Assembly: GCA_031761405.1 (NCBI GenBank)
Contig: JASEVX010000013.1
Span: forward strand, 38,284,363-38,348,362
Direction of reading: 5' to 3'
Length of the DNA: 64,000 nt
From: Serripes groenlandicus
Lineage: Eukaryota > Mollusca > Bivalvia > Cardiida > Cardiidae
The notes beneath the pieces are model-generated. The model ran no database searches and was not told where the DNA came from. It saw only the letters and a program-made list of their open reading frames with translations. Position 1 is the stretch's first letter; each line of letters begins with the position of its first letter. The position numbers were made by a program, and so were the translations under genes. Shown here piece after piece: positions 63,461 to 64,000 of the stretch.

Positions 63461-64000
63461 GGGTTTTAATTGTAAGAGAAAAACTTTATATAATTCAGGG
63501 ATGAATTTCATGTTTTCTTAATGTGTCCATTTTTGTAGCAGTATGATAGGTAATTTACATAAAACTTTTTGCCAAAACAAATTGATGATGACATCTTTAG
63601 TGACATAGGGACTGAAATTAATACTTGTTTAATCTATTACATACTTCATATGTCATCTTCAGACTTTTCGAGATGGAAAATTTGGGCAAATATAAATTTG
63701 AGTTTTAACAAAAGAACATTGTTTAGAAAAAAACAGTATTTTTTAAGGAGCAGTCAAATTTTCCTTAATGTGATCATATAGCATCATCAAATTTAGTTCT
63801 TTGATGAAAGGGGAAACTTATTTCAGAGAAAACATGAAATTCCTGAGAATGGGATGGATTCTTTCTTGCACAGCCACACTTTGAACATAAAACGATATAC
63901 TTTCATGCAATTTTTAATTTTCTTAAGAAAGAATGCCTCAGTGAATCTCAAATGATGTTTTACAGTAGAGGTTTTCATTCATTCAGTGATTATAATGCTA

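Noticed and set aside
63569..63781. Possible exon after the stop at 63460
   Set aside because: The first 17 residues look protein-like, but there is no clear acceptor and the rest is low-complexity translation of AT-rich DNA.
63826..63954. Alternative terminal exon after AACTTATTTCAG
   Set aside because: It has an acceptor and 37+ open codons in phase 0, but no similarity to the DCDC2 tail and a hydrophobic AT-driven end; transcripts would be needed.

Overview
The window is eukaryotic DNA. It has long introns with GT/AG borders, dense non-autonomous DNA transposons, tRNA-derived SINEs and one spliced gene. The repeat mix (palindromic TTAA-flanked MITEs, tRNA-SINEs with a conserved body, elements with internal 150-180 bp tandem units of the bivalve 'pearl'/Helentron kind) points to a mollusc, most likely a bivalve. 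The species cannot be settled from the sequence alone. No rRNA, true tRNA, CRISPR array or bacterial gene was seen. There is one 200-base assembly gap (32448-32647).

One host gene can be supported. It lies on the + strand from about 12.2 kb to 63.5 kb and encodes a doublecortin-domain protein resembling DCDC2, a microtubule-binding protein of cilia. I could chain its exons by reading frame and splice phase. There are two separate exons that each encode an N-terminal doublecortin (DCX) domain (12184-12455 and 21641-21954). Shared exons follow at 32731, 44050, 45821, 50286, 52488, 53323, 55219, 58898, 62344 (a 21-base microexon) and 63377 (with stop). All junctions keep one open frame. The model gives about 543 aa when starting from the second DCX exon and about 529 aa from the first. 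If the second DCX exon is instead an internal cassette, a protein with three DCX domains is also possible.

Region by region: 1-11.9 kb is repeat-filled intergenic DNA. It holds a 53-bp tandem array at the left edge, a ~185-bp array, a 20-bp minisatellite, MITEs and two long poly-G runs. 12.2-32.7 kb holds the two alternative DCX1 exons and a large intron with two copies of a 245-bp palindromic element, SINEs, a foldback family and a 2.8-kb hAT transposon with exact 8-bp target duplications. 32.7-50.6 kb holds the linker and DCX2 exons, separated by introns rich in Helentron-like elements at 35.4, 39.1, 42.0, 46.7, 47.5 and 49.1 kb. 50.6-64 kb holds the charged tail exons, SINEs, MITEs and a TG-rich repeat.

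The most striking structural theme is layered transposition. More than 40 copies or fragments of one TTAA-flanked palindromic MITE family are present. Several nested insertions can be ordered in time, and some empty and filled target sites are both visible inside the window. The only other protein-coding gene is the transposase-like gene of the hAT element, which appears to lack its C-terminal dimerisation domain.
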